64,000 nucleotides of DNA from Paracentrotus lividus (lineage: Eukaryota; Echinodermata; Echinoidea; Camarodonta; Echinidae): contig CALNVZ010000218.1 in the NCBI GenBank assembly GCA_940671915.1, positions 38,696,253 to 38,760,252 of the forward strand, given 5' to 3'. Of this stretch, positions 49,198-61,560 are shown in pieces. Numbering within the stretch: the stretch's first letter is position 1; each line of letters opens with the position of its first letter. The position numbers were made by a program, and so were the translations under genes. The notes beneath the pieces were generated by a model. It did no database searches. It was not told where the DNA came from and saw only the letters and a list, made by a program, of their open reading frames with translations.

Positions 49198-49900
49198 TCA
49201 TTTGAATTTAAGAAATTCAGCTGAGTTTTTGATGATGTTGCCAATTTGATTTTGGGGAGAGAATACATGCAGTTTGCAATTGACGTTATATGATGCAGAG
49301 AGGTTCAAGTCTAACTTATTACTAAATACTAGGCCTAGTTGTTTGAAGCAGAATTGCTGACTTGTTTGTGGATCAACTATAAAGCCCAACTCGGTAAGAA
49401 TCATATCATATCTATATTGATTCGTACATATAATTTCTAGTTCATTGCAGAAACAATTACGTCACAAATTTATGATAAGTTTAGGAAACAGTTTCATTGA
49501 TTCAAGTTTGAGAGGATGTTACTTAACTGTTATACCCAGTTATTGGGTGTCCGGACAGGTCGGGTGTCCGGACAGTCTATATTTTATTAGCCATTTGAAT
49601 AGGTTTACAATCAATGTTTTTGTTGGTTTTTAGCACTGAACGGTAGAAAATATTTTGGAGAACAAATATTGATGATGATAAGCATTATTTAACTTATATT
49701 TTTGGCTTAATCTAAGGGCAAAAAACATTGCTTCAATTTTGTAAAGTGTCCGGACACCCAACCCCCCATCCTACGTGTTAGGCCTACTACTGTTAGGCCT
49801 AACGTTAGATCCATTTTCTTATAGAGTCTACAAAGAGTTATAGGGCCTATTGGCGTGTTCAAGTACGTGTATAGTGTAGGCCTAGATCTAGGCCTAGACC
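49198..49900. other. Unique interior of the 3.9-kb element
   Basis: AT-rich sequence with short frames on both strands and no recognised motif. GTCCGGACA occurs at about 49550 and 49572 and GTCCGGACACC near 49747; these are short palindromic repeats. Confidence 0.4.
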
Positions 49901-49929
49901 TATATAGATCTAGTCTATATTCTGAAGAG

Positions 49930-50390
49930 ATTCTGACCCAATGCCATTTCGTCCAATGCCAATAGGTCCAATGCCATTTGGTCCAAGAGCCAGTTGGCCC
50001 AATAGCAATAGCCATTTGGTCCAAGAGCCACTTGGTCCAATAGCCATTTGGTCCAAGAGCCATTTGGTCCAATAGCCATTTGGTCCAATTGCCACTTGGT
50101 CCAATTGCCATTTGGTCCAATATCCACTTGGTCCAATTGCCACTTGGTCCAATACTAAAAAAATAGCCATTTGGTCCAATGCCATTTGGTCCAATAGCCA
50201 TTTGGTCCAAAAGCCATTTGGTCCAATAGCCATTTAGTCCAATTGCCATTTGGTCCAATTGCCATTTGGTCCAATTGCCATTTGGTCCAATGCCATTTTG
50301 TCCAATAGCCATTTGGTCCAATCAGGACTGGGTCCAATGCTATTTGGTTCAATAGCCATTTGGTCTAATGTGTATAATCTATGGCTATGC
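49930..50390 (-). repeat. 20-bp GGTCCAA minisatellite
   Basis: About 23 units of CATTTGGTCCAATAGC (16-20 bases, spacers ATTGC, ATGC, AGAGC) lie in tandem. On the minus strand they read as long frames of WTKW, LDQ, IGPNG repeats in all phases. It sits inside the 3.9-kb element. Confidence 0.9.
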
Positions 50391-50399
50391 AGGTGCTCT

Positions 50400-52010
50400 T
50401 GCCTTTCAGGCATAGGCCTACACTCAATCAAATGCATAGGATAGGCCTAGACTACAGCATCCCACTGCACTGACAGGTTATACGAAAGTGCATGATTATG
50501 CACCTTCCATTTGTCTATAATTTAATCGTGTAAGCTTACCCTGATTTCCTCATTGTGAACCGTAAAACGATATGATTTGAACTTTATGAAGTGGAGCTGT
50601 GCTACTAACTCTGCCACTGCCCTAGCATTTCCTGACCTTATCGCCTCCACATCCGGCTCTGTCGTGATGAGCAGAAGATCGAAGCAGTAGATCTAGGCCT
50701 AGGCTAAGCATAACATCTTCCCCCAATGCTCAAAAGTACTGCTACGTCTTGTTACGAGCACTACCGTTACTACTTCGCCTCATGGTCATAGGTCCATCAA
50801 CCATCATGTTCATCCCTTCCTCGTGCTGGCAGAATATCTAACAATTGTGTTAAAGCAGCGATTCTTTGAGATAACCATCGCATTTTGACAGGGACCAGCG
50901 GCTACTCTTCTCGAGGTTTAACTTTCACTGCGTCCAACTTAACGTTCGCCAAATACACGTTCATCGTTCAAAATCAGTGTTTCCACTTCTCGAGAGTTCT
51001 TACCTCATTTCTTGAGAGTAACGCTGCCTGGTAACCATACTACTTGTCTGTTATGGACAATATCGACATTAGCCCGCCATATTACTACCAATTTGGAAAT
51101 TGTCCATAAAAACATGAGAGATAAATTAATGATGGATTGGCACATGAAGATTGTGGCAACGTGAGTGTAGTAGACGCCGATCCGTGAAAAAATATATGAT
51201 ATAAAAAAAAATAAAAAATTGGCATAACATATCAACGAATGAATTCATCTGATATGTTGCCAATTTTTGGCACAATTAGCGTTAATTCATTTTTTTTTTT
51301 GTCTAATGTGCCACATGATCGATAAACTAAAGTTTTAACCATAAAAATGCAAACTTAAGCATGAACGTTGTTTCCTTTTTTGTAAAAAAAAAAAAACAAC
51401 CCGCAAAATATCATACGTCAAAGAAGAAACTGAAGAATTACCTAGAAATTGGCCAACATTATCCTTAAATTTCATTCTTGTATGTTGGTCCAATCGTTTA
51501 AAACGAAATGAAGAGTTGTGTAAGAAAAAAAAATCAGAGCTACGAATTATTGCACTAATGTAAAGGTTTTAGTATCACAGGTTATTTTTGCATCAATGTA
51601 TATAAAGTACCAAGTTTGATATTAAACGCTAAACTAGAGATATGAACAATGAGCTGAATTTGATGCACGTTAAGTAAGCTCATAATTACTACGTGGAATT
51701 CTAGCGTAACTTAAAGCTAAAGCTCAAAATATTCTCCGCTTATGTGAATCTCTGCAACTAAGATAAAGCTCAAAATACCTATGGGTGAATTTCCTAGCTA
51801 CTAAAGTAGCTCAAAATACCACAGCGTGATATTCTAGGCACTGAGGTAAAGCTCGAACATCAAAGCGAATTTGAGACCTAAAAGTAAGCTCAAATACCCG
51901 TGAATTCTAGCGACTGAGGTAAATGCGTCGAAATCAACATGCGATATCTTTTTCCACATTTCACACATGAGTGCTAAATTTCTTTTGTTCATGTTTGTGA
52001 TAATCCAACT
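50400..52010. other. Right interior of the 3.9-kb element
   Basis: No gene is recognised. From 51700 to 51930 the motif AGCTCAAAATA(C) with GAATTCTAGC recurs about six times at spacings near 50 bases, a degenerate tandem repeat leading into the right palindrome array. Confidence 0.45.
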
Positions 52011-52019
52011 ATTCGAATA

Positions 52020-52280
52020 GTGTGATATATCACAAAATACAATTTGTGATATCACAAATTCATTTAGTGATATCACAAATTCGAATTTGTGATATCACGA
52101 ATTCTATTTCTTGATATCAAAAAAGGGATTTGTGTAAAAAACATATGGGAATTAGTGATATCACTAATTCGATTTGGTGATATCACAAATTCAAATTCAT
52201 GATATCACTAAATGGAATTAGTGATATCACTAAATCGAATTAGTGATATCAGTAATTCGAATTCGTGATATCACAAAATC
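52020..52280. repeat. Right array of GTGATATCAC palindromes
   Basis: About ten palindrome units lie in the inverted arm of the 3.9-kb element, including the mirrored segment AATTCTATTTCTTGATATC and AAAAAAGGGATTTGTGT. It matches the left array in inverse order, which shows the arrays are part of long terminal inverted repeats. Confidence 0.85.
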
Positions 52281-52309
52281 ACAATATATATCAATACGGC
52301 TTGCCATAC

Positions 52310-52860
52310 GGCCCCACCATGTTGCAGAGTCTTCCACTTAAGTTCATCAATCATGGTTGTGACGCTACTTCGTCTTGAGTAATTGTTCATTACGTAGCGA
52401 GCTGCACTGCGTTGCACAGATTCTGTCTTGGAAATGGCTTTGCAAGTTTGGGGATATCACACACAACTTGCATACTCCATGATACAAATGTAGGTCGAAC
52501 AAGTGAGTTGTAACAGGTGCTTTTGGTTTCTTTAGAGCATGACCTGCCAGGCAAGTTTCTCCTAAAAAAGCCAAGTGTCTTCATTCCCTTCTTAGTAATG
52601 CTGTCAATGTGTCTGTTAAAAGAGCGCTCAAAATGCCAACACCCATGTACTTGGCAGATTCAACCGGCTTCAATTCAGTTCCATGAACTGTGTATGTGTG
52701 CTGGATCTGACATTTTCGGGGATGAAATGTCATCAGCCATTTCCTCTCACATTCCTGCAAGGCATCAAGATCCCCTTGTGAGCAACCATTTGTAGAAGGG
52801 TCTGCAGAGCACAGAATCTCTCTGAAAAAGCTCATGTCTCCTTATATATAGAAAATAAGC
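52310..52860 (-). pseudogene. LINE reverse transcriptase C-terminal part, right of the insertion
   Basis: On the minus strand the frame contains DLDALQECERKWLMTFHPRK and VHGTELKPVESAKYMGV. A frame change follows, then STCYNSLVRPTF and a conserved stretch before the insertion point. This is the segment just after the ADD motif of CR1/L2-type reverse transcriptases. The ADD region itself is damaged (near 52840), and the element is truncated by the fold-back at 52903. Confidence 0.8.
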
Positions 52861-52902
52861 ATCTCCCATGCGCACAAGCAAACGCAGTCCCAAGTACATT
52901 AA

Positions 52903-54909
52903 TATATATATATAAACACAACACAAAAAGAAAGTTCCCCCTATTTCAGATATCAATAATTTTTTAACCAGGAGGAATTTTAAAAATCGAATTATATGTC
53001 CATGTAAGGAATTTAATTAGCTAATATAGGACCGAATTTTAAGAAAAATCATTAAGTCATGCTTCAGTGATTAATGGTTGAATGCAAAAATGTCATTTTT
53101 TGAAGTTCACAAGCCTAAAATCACAACTTTGATTCAATGGAATCGGACCCATTTTCAGATTTTAAACAATATACACATCAGAGTGTGTGCAAAACGTGCT
53201 TCCCAACATACGGAAACGAAATTTGCGTCAAATTTCACGGTTGAGTGAGCATGCAGCAAAAATTGCCCAAACTGCGATTTTTACTTCTTTGCCATGGTAA
53301 AATCGATCAAATGTGAGGGAATTCCTGTTTTGGAAGTGTATGCAACCAATATCCATCCATTCACGGTTGAATGAACCCATCAATCAACCAAAAAATAGTC
53401 CATTTTAGAATTACGAAGAGTCATTGTAATAATTTTATGCACTAGAAAGCATCTCGATAACATTTTTTGGGTTTTATTTGTATTCTTTGGGCACGTGTCA
53501 ATGATCCTATGGCATTCATTTAAAAATTCATGCTTCAGTGAGCACGTGAGACTGGAAAAGCCCTGTTCTCACGTACGGACTAAAATTCAAATTCTTACTT
53601 TGATTGAATATAACAATTCTTGTTGGGGAGTACGTTTGATTTCATTTTCACAAATATCCCGATGTTTCACGCCTCAGTGGGCTCAAGATACAAGAAAATC
53701 GTGAAAATGAGAAGAAAGTTTGGGGCTTCGTCATGGTTCAGTGACTTTTCGAATACGTAATTTGATTCAAGATCATGTTAGTTGGAGATCAGTTGAAGCT
53801 GTGTGCCAAATTTCGTGACATAACTCACAGTAGAATTAACAATAATCATCAATGAAATTGGCTGAATTTCACGTTTGTCAGGTATTGATTTCCTCGTCCA
53901 TTGACTTTATGTACAGAGGTTTAACAAAAGTTTAACAAAAGTGAAATTTGGCATATTTTAATTGTCAGTTTTTGTCCATTTGACTGTGAATTATTGTATG
54001 AAACTTTGCACATAGCTACAACTGGTCTCTAACTAACATGATCGTTACTCAAATTACGTATTCGAAAAGTCACTGAACTGTGACGAAGCCTGAAACTTTC
54101 TTCTCATTTTCATGATTTTCTTGTATCTTGTGCCCACTGAGGCGTGAAATATCGGGATTTCTATGAAAATAAAATCAAAAGTACTCCTCGAAAAGAATTG
54201 TTATGTTCAATCAAAGTAAGAATTTGAATTTCAGTCCGTACGTAAGAAAAGGGCTTTTCTAGCCTCATGTGCTCACTGAAGCATGAATTTTTGAATAAAT
54301 GCCATAGGATCATTGACACGTGCCCAAAGAATATAAATAAAACCCAAAAAATGTTATGGAGATGCTTTCTAGTGCATAAAATTACTACAATGACTCTTCG
54401 TAATTCTAAAATGGCCTATTTTTTGGTTGATTGATGGGTTCATTCAACCGTGAATGGATGGATATTGGTTGCATACACTTCCAAAACAGGAATTCCCTCA
54501 CATTTGATCGATTTTACCATGGCAAAGAAGTAAAAATCGCAGTTTGGGCAATTTTTGCTGCGTGCTCACTCAACCGTGAAATTTGACGCAAATTTCGTTT
54601 CCGTGTGTTCGAAAGCACGTTTTGCATACATTCTGACATGTAAATTGTTTAAAATCTGAAAATGGGACCGATATCATTGAATCAAAGTTGTGATTTTAGG
54701 CTTGTGAACTTCAAAAAATGACATTTTTGCATTCAACCATTAATCACTGAAGCATGACTTAATGATTTTTCCTAAAATTCGGTCCTATGGTAGCTAATTA
54801 AATTCCCTACATGGACATATAATTAGATTTTTAAAATTCCTCCTGGTTCAAATATTATTGATATCTGAAATAGGGGGAACTTTCTTTTTGTTTTGTGTTT
54901 ATATATATT
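52903..54909. mobile_element. 2-kb fold-back with arms of almost 1 kb
   Basis: From TATATAAACACAACAC at the left to GTGTTTATATATATT at the right, the two halves are inverted copies of each other over nearly their full length. Checks: GAAAGTTCCCCCTATTTCAG near 52930 against CTGAAATAGGGGGAACTTTC near 54863, and TGACTTTTCGAATACGTAAT near 53741 against ATTACGTATTCGAAAAGTCA near 54054. The centre is near 53905. No ORF of note is present. A family was not recognised. Confidence 0.9.
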
Positions 54910-55358
54910 GCTATACCTTTTGTTCATCACTGTGCCAAGAATGGAAGTGTCCTTCCATAATACTTTATCCACATAGAAAATATTCTTCTATTAAACCTAG
55001 AAGAACCTTGGTGGCGACGTTTAACCATTCCTTTCTCTTTTGTCATAAAGCTGAGGCCGATCCTTGATGAATTAAAAAAACTTGCTGTTTGGCCTCGATG
55101 GTCCAATTGTAGCCGGGAATGTCTTTCTTTTCTTGCCCTTGCCCTGGGCCTTCTTAGGGCTGACTTTGGACTGGGAGGCCTGTTCCTTTTCAGGTTTAGG
55201 CTAAATTAAATCCTTTCAATATCACTGTCAGGAAATGCTGTCTTGGCAAGGTCACTGAAGTGGTCCCATGCTGAGAAGGCAATATATTGTTCTATCATAA
55301 AATTAGTTACCAGTGCTTCTGCTCGATTGATTGTTGATTCTTTAGAATTTAGGAATTT

Positions 55359-55607
55359 TTATTTATGAAGTTGATGAACTTTCGGGAACCACTGCTTTGG
55401 TTTTAGGTGTGATTGAATATCGTTGCCTCCTCCATGACTGATGATGAAGTCAGATGAACACAAATTGCAGCTTGCATGATTCACATTTTTACTTGATGGA
55501 ATAATGCAATTCCATTTCCTAACATAATCGCCTTTATATGGCTGCAGTTTCTTGGTACGTTTTGAACTAGTGGAAGTCATGATGACTGGAAAATAAGAGT
55601 CACTCAA
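55359..55607 (-). pseudogene. hAT-type BED zinc-finger fragment
   Basis: An 82-codon frame contains YKGDYVRKWNCIIPS, HASCNLCSSDFIISHGGGND and IQSHLK. The C-x2-C then H spacing and the HGG-x-ND-I motif match the N-terminal BED-like DNA-binding region of a large hAT transposase group. The rest of the transposase is missing. Confidence 0.75.
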
Positions 55608-56389
55608 GTTTGGACTACCGAGTTCGGCCTTGTGCTCGCAGTTAGTTGCAATAACTCAATCCACTGGGCCTGCCGCCCCGGGCATACATTTCACCACAGC
55701 GCTGATACCGTGTTAGCTGGCGCACAGTTACACTGCAAGCATGCAAGACAGACTGGCACGCACGCATGCGATACAATTTATGGTGAGCACGTGCACCGCA
55801 TGCATGTTACTTGTTAGTGGGTGCTAGATAAGAACCATGGACCTGCGCTGCATGAGCATTGCAACATCATGTTGTGTATTTTCAAGTACAGAATGTGCTA
55901 AAGCTATTTGTGCTAATTCAAAATGAGCAAAACCAAGGATTTTGGTCAGGAAAGCATACCACCCGTTCTTGAATTCCCGAAATCAGACATTTTATTTTGA
56001 AATCTACAGTAGATATGAAATGACCAACTTAGCTGAAAAAAGCATTTTCATTTATAATGATATCAGTGCCCATGTCTGTGAAATACCCTTGTCTGCGGTT
56101 ATTGAGGGGACTATAGTTTCACCAAAACCTCTGAAGGCCGTATATAACTCGTTTATATCCGTCATCGGAAATAAAAGATTCTAGATCTCTAGAAATCTAA
56201 CGTTAGAGGCCGATATCTACTCCAGATATCTAACTTAGATCTAACCCAGGCCTGCCCTGCAGCTGTATGAATGATCTAGAATCTCGAGGCCTACATGTAT
56301 AATAGGTGTAGCGACGTTGACGTTAAATACATGAAAGTCTAACTGTTGACAATGTTGAGACTCTTGTGATGATACCGTTGTGAGTGAAC

Positions 56390-57480
56390 AAGACATGGTT
56401 CAACCTTTAATAAAAGATAGAACAAATAAACAATAATCAGCATGGCTGAAATACATAAGCATGAGGCACATGACCTTTGACATAAAACACGGATGGGTAC
56501 GCCCTCTTAAGTTTAATGGGAGTTTTGGAGGGCATTTGGAGAACAATCGATTAGACTGCACATAGTATTCCTGATAGTGCCAAGGCTGAACCCGCTTGCT
56601 CCACTACTTCGAAGGAGATGCTCCAAGGTTCTAACAGCCATTGCAGTATTATGAACCACCCTGGTGAAAAGGTACAAGAGAGCATACAGACCATTACTTG
56701 CATGAGAGGTTTGGCAGCAACGCTGTTACCACAGAACTGCTAATTGATCCGCTTGAATATAGTTGAATAAATAGTAGGACTGGATGGGCGATAAGATAAC
56801 ATGCTGACGAGACAAGAGAGCCACTCAAGAGTTGGCTGACGATAATGCAAGTTGCTTCACGAACTTACGGATGTCTATGGGTTTACATTGGTGATCATGT
56901 CACCACAGCCCAAGTCCTCTGTGCAGATTAGTGTGATACGTGCTACCGCATACTATTCGTGGAAAGTGGTTGATTGATAGCGCGAGAGGTATCAAGGAGG
57001 GAAGATAGACGTTCCTAAACATTATATTGCATCTGGTGATTTTCATTCCAAGCATATGTCGATAGGAAGATGATCAATCTATTTTAATAGCTTCTTATTC
57101 AGGACACAGTCGGATCCGACGACTCACAACTAAGAAATCGAGTGGACTGAAGAGTATGTGTTTTCTATGATCCACTACATGTCAATTGAAGTGTCACACG
57201 AGATGTGTAGTAAGTGACAAGGAATCACACACTTTGTTTGCTTGCAACCATTGTTCAAGCAAATGCACAACATGAAGACGCGTTGGAACTGGTGAAGGAG
57301 AACTAAGCTTTGCTTCAATTGACTTTGAAAGGAGACTATATGTTCGAGATACTGTAAGACTTGAAGAGTATGCTCTGTTTTTGGGTCGCGCAAAGAAGGA
57401 GCTATACTAAGTATTCTAACCATCATTAGCATTAGAGGAACATTAGACCTTCACGTAATCTTTAAGATGGAAGGTGATAG
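56390..57480 (+). pseudogene. Bel/Pao gag-like region
   Basis: Short pieces such as HERFGSNAVTTELLIDPLE (near 56710), EDALELVKEN and LCFNCL (near 57280) suggest a Bel/Pao gag with its zinc-knuckle region. Frame changes are frequent. Support comes mainly from position just before pol. Confidence 0.4.
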
Positions 57481-57799
57481 TTCTTCACGAGAAGTATAGA
57501 GAGAGCCTATGTCCCTACAGTGGGCCGTGGAAACCCACAGGTCTACTGTCCAAATAGTTTCCTAGCTGCATTGTCTATGCATGCAGGGCAGTGATTTATG
57601 GGTGTTGGAGCGGCTAGCACTTTTGTCAGGATACCTGGTACTCAACTGGACTTTCTCAGCCCGAGAAAGTTAGCTCAAGAGTTTGTCTGCAGATGGATGC
57701 CCAGTACAAGTTTCTGGTGAACATCCTGGAAACATGCCAAACAGTCAGCTTACATTACCAAGTGTTGTTAGCTGAAGGTAGCAGCTAAGTATCTCCTCA

Positions 57800-59830
57800 G
57801 AGATTGGTTTCTCCCTAGAGTCTTATCACTAAGACTGCCATTACGATTAGTAGCAGATTCACAATGTTGTAGGAAGGGGGGGAGAAATGTCGACCAAACT
57901 GCACATTCTCAGATTTGTTCCAATCCACCATCATAAACACCAGGTTGGATCTCTTAATTGGACTGGACTTTACCCAGAACTGCTTTGTCCCGTAGAGACT
58001 ACCGACAGTGGCAGTCCAGGGCACCTTATGCTCAATAAGGACAGTGTTCGGGTTGGTCCTGATGGGCTCTCTATCAGGGCGATTCAAGGAGGTGACTGTG
58101 ATCATCTACACTTTAGTCTAGAGGGAAACATGCCTTGAAGAACCATGTGTAAGATGCTGGTCTCTCGAATCTCCAGCGAATATCGCCTTCTATGCTGATT
58201 GAGGAAAGGGGATGTCAGTACAGGACGAAGAGGTGTGATTAGCTATGGGAGATTAGTGTATGTAATGAATGAGTGTCACTATCAATAACTGCCTCATCCC
58301 GGTCAAAGAACACTCCCACACCCACTGAGCAGCATAGATTGGATTGGTGACAGAGGACTTAATTCACTTAGAAGTACGACTTCTCAGGGATTCAGCAATG
58401 CATACTAAGTATTCACAGGGCATGGTTGATCTCAGTGTTCCAGAGGGCTATCGCATGAAGGAAGTTGTGATACTCACCACAAATGGGACCTTCGTATGGT
58501 ACCTTACTACATCATCCCGGTCGGTAAACCAAGAGCCAGACAAACTTCGTATTGTCTGTCGAACTGTGCTCGCAATGTGCCAAGGAGTTTGGTCCTGATA
58601 TGACTGTCAGTGATTGCAAGGACCTGATCTAACAACAAGTTGTTCTGGTGTACTTCTGCGATTCCTCGTCCAAGCACGCAGTAGCTGTCATGGCGACGTG
58701 GAAATGCCATTGTTATCATTCAGGTTAGAGTCCATCCAGATTTTGAGCGAGATTGTATTCTTCGCTACTTGTGGTGGCCTGATGGAAGAATGGATTGAGG
58801 ACCCTAAGACCTACAGGATGAGTGTACACCTGTTTGGGAGTACGTGGAGCCCCAGCTGCTGCTCGATTTGCCTTGCGACAAACAGTCGTATGACTTCCCG
58901 GGTCAGTGCAAAACAGAAGCACCCAAAGTAGTAAAGAAGGACATTCTACGTAGACGACTGCCTCTCTCTGTTGAAGAAGAGATGATGTCTGTGAGACTTG
59001 CAGTAGAATTGAGAGCCTTGTTGCAGAAGGGCGGATTTCGACTTGCGAAGTGGATAAGTAACAGCCCAAAGGTTCTGCAAGCCATACCAGAGCAAGATCG
59101 TGCAAGTCAGTTAGCTGGACTTGATTTCTGAATTTTGAAGCCCTAACCAGTAGAACGTGCGCTGGTATGATGTGGGATGTGGAGAGGGACAGCTTTAATC
59201 TACAAGTATTCTGCCGAAAGACAGCCTGTAACACGAAGAGGCATCTTAAGCAGTTGTCTTCTTCTTCTATCTACGACCCTTTGGGTTATGATAACCCATT
59301 TGTTTCTGAGAGGCAAGTTGATTCTACAGGAGTTACGCCGCAAGAAGTCGAACTGAGATGAACCTATCCCTTGGATATTAGACAAGAAATGGAAAGCTTT
59401 GGATTGAGGAACTTCCACAGATGGCAGGGAGTTGAAGTCAGCAGATGTGTAAAAGCCTCATGACTTTTGGCAGAGTAACTCACTACGAGATATCCATCCA
59501 ATCTTCTCTGATGTTCATGCAGAAGTTAATTGACGGGACAGTTCCTATCGTAGTCATGAGGAATGAGAAGGGCAGGTATGTAGCAGTCTCCTTATGGCAA
59601 AGTCACGCCTTGCTCCGATAAAGACTGTCACAATACCCCGTCTAGAATTGATGGCAGCTACACTTGCTGTTGAATATGGACGTCATGATCAGAGGAGAAC
59701 TAGACCTTCCTGTCAAGACATCAACACTTTTGGACTGACAGTATGATAGTTTTGCATTACATCAGGAATGAAGACAGGAGGTTGTGTCTTTGTGTCAAAT
59801 AGGTTGGGCTATCATTACATAATGCTTACA
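57800..59830 (+). pseudogene. Bel/Pao reverse transcriptase and connection
   Basis: Recognisable blocks: SVHLFGSTWSPSCCS (58822-58866), then a frame change, then a YVDD-encoding stretch at 58947-58958 that is out of frame with the surrounding coding. Next come LRALLQKGGFRLAKWISNSP (about 59010-59070) and MMWDVERDSFNLQV (59167 on). Then follow SSSIYDPLGYDNPF and LELMAATLAVEYGR (RNase H-like, near 59640). The YVDD codons are intact, but a small indel moves them out of the main frame. Confidence 0.8.
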
Positions 59831-60529
59831 GAGGTAGACCAATGAGACATGTTGACACAAAGGAGAATCCGGCATGATATTGTATCAGAGGCATGTCACC
59901 GTCCGAACTGAAGAATGATGAGAAGGTGGTGTGGGACCAGCATTTCTTAAGCTGCGGGAGGAGAGTTAGCCTAACATGTCCCATAGACAAGAGTGAGATC
60001 GTGAAGATGATCTGGAGGTGAAGCCAGAAGTTCAGAACTTTGCCACTAATAATGACAAGAAGTGCATTGATCAGCTTTTCATGCACTATTCCAGCTGGTC
60101 GAGACTACGTAGAGCAGTAGCATGGTGGTTAAAGTTGAAGGAGATCTCAGAGAAAGGTTCAAGACTCTATCCAGAAAAAGAATGTGAGCGGACACTTTGA
60201 CGGTGAAGGACTTAGAAGTGCTGAGTCATGCTATCTTTAGCAAGCCGTGCAGGCCGAGTCATTCTCAGAGGAGCTGATCGCTTGAAGGACAGGGTAGAGC
60301 TCCAGAAGGATCGAAGAGATTTGTGAATAGGGAATCTCTAAGACTGGCAAAGCTTGGATCTTGTTTGCAAGATGGTTCTTCTAAGGTAGGAGGCAGATCT
60401 CGACAGCACAGATCCAGGCACTGCAAAGCACCAGATAATATTGCCAGGAGACATCATGTGTCAGCGCTGCTTGTATGGCACATAATCGAGAAGGCTGGAC
60501 ATCAGGCCAAATAATGTTTTGGCAGAACT

Positions 60530-61560
60530 CAGGCAACGCTACTGGATTCTGGAGCAGGTGTTCTAGTTAGAGGCTTGGTAAGGAAGTGTGTCACTTGTCG
60601 TCCGTTACCAGGCAAGGTTGGGCAAGCAGAGATGGCTGATCTGCCTGCCTTCGGACAGCAGCTAACGACCGGCATTTACACATGTCGGGATGGACTTCTT
60701 TGGCCCATTTGAGATCAATGTGTGACGCTCAACGAGAAAGAGATATGGTGTGGTGTTTACTTGATGAGCACAAGAGTATCCACATCGAAGTTGCCGACTC
60801 ACTTGTTACTAGCTCATAGTGTCGACGCCTTAGAAGGATGATAAGTAGGAGGGGGCCGATAAAAGTTTGGTCTCGGACAATGGACGAACTGGTCGGTGCT
60901 GAAGCTGAAGCTGAGGGAAGGCACTGAAGGAGTGGAAGTGTGAGGAGATCTCTCACTTCCACATCTAATAGGATAGAGTGGTCTTTCAACCCGCCTGGTG
61001 CTCTCATTCAAGGAGGAGTGTGGGAGAGACAGATCCGCTATTCGAAAGATACTGCACGCCATTCTCAATGAGCCAGTATCTGAGGACTTGTCAGACGGGA
61101 AGAGCAGCTTCACACTTTGATGTGCGAGATAGAGGCCTATTCAATAGCAGGCCTCTGACTCGTGTTTCTGATGACCCTGGTGATCTGGAGGTCATTAACA
61201 CCCAGTAGTCTATACTACATAGAAACGACTACTAAAGTTCCTCCGTGATAATTCTACTGAGGGGATATCTTATGCTAGGGAGTCGCTGGAGGCAGATGCA
61301 GCATCTGGCTGATCTCTTCTGGAAGAGGTGGATACGGGAGTATCTGCCAGCCTACAGCACGTCAACGCTGGCAGCACCTGAACGAATCTCAAGATTGTGA
61401 CGTGGTTCTCAATTGTGGATGAAACTTAGCCCAATGATGTTGTTGGCTTATGGGACGCGTACTTGAAGTTCATCGTAATAAGCGGGGTATGTTCTAAAGC
61501 GTGAGGTAAAGACTGCTACGTCAGTGTTGGTGAGGCAATCAAAAGCTTTGTTTGCTTCTT
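60530..61560 (+). pseudogene. Bel/Pao integrase
   Basis: Pieces in order: CVTCRPLPGKVGQAEMADLP (zinc-binding end), a TGIYTCRDG...LWPI stretch where the first catalytic Asp region should be, LPTHLLLAHSVDALRRMISR and FNPPGALIQGGVWERQIR (near 60985). Last is a CEIEAYSIAGL block (near 61125). Stops and frameshifts prevent expression. FNPPG...GGVWER is strongly characteristic of Bel/Pao integrases. Confidence 0.8.

Larger units (their letters stand above)
48431..52309. mobile_element. 3.9-kb element with palindrome-array inverted ends
   Basis: The left end TATGGCAAGCCGTATTGATA and the right end TATCAATACGGCTTGCCATA are inverted repeats that continue through ATATATTGTGATTTTGTGATA. They extend into arrays of GTGATATCAC palindromes on both sides. 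GGCC (perhaps GGCCC) at 48427 and 52310 is a likely 4-5 bp target duplication. The element interrupts a LINE ORF. The interior holds a GGTCCAA minisatellite and AT-rich unique sequence, and I see no transposase. This is a large non-autonomous DNA transposon of unassigned family. Confidence 0.85.
56390..61560 (+). mobile_element. Decayed Bel/Pao LTR retrotransposon
   Basis: Gag-like, RT, RNase H and integrase pieces occur in the order of a Bel/Pao element, with many frameshifts and stops and roughly the right total length. LTRs were not recognised at either side, so the outer borders are approximate. The copy is inactive. Confidence 0.75.

Noticed and set aside
49707-50437. Minus-strand frames with WTKW/GPNG repeats resembling a repeat protein
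   Set aside because: All frames come from the same minisatellite, there is no consistent start or splice context, and the array lies inside a transposon.
55632-56184. Short + strand frames of 61 and 80 codons
   Set aside because: No motif, no exon structure and no context. Likely chance ORFs between transposon fragments.
58725-59234. Minus-strand 169-codon frame
   Set aside because: It is antisense to clearly recognisable Bel/Pao reverse transcriptase blocks.
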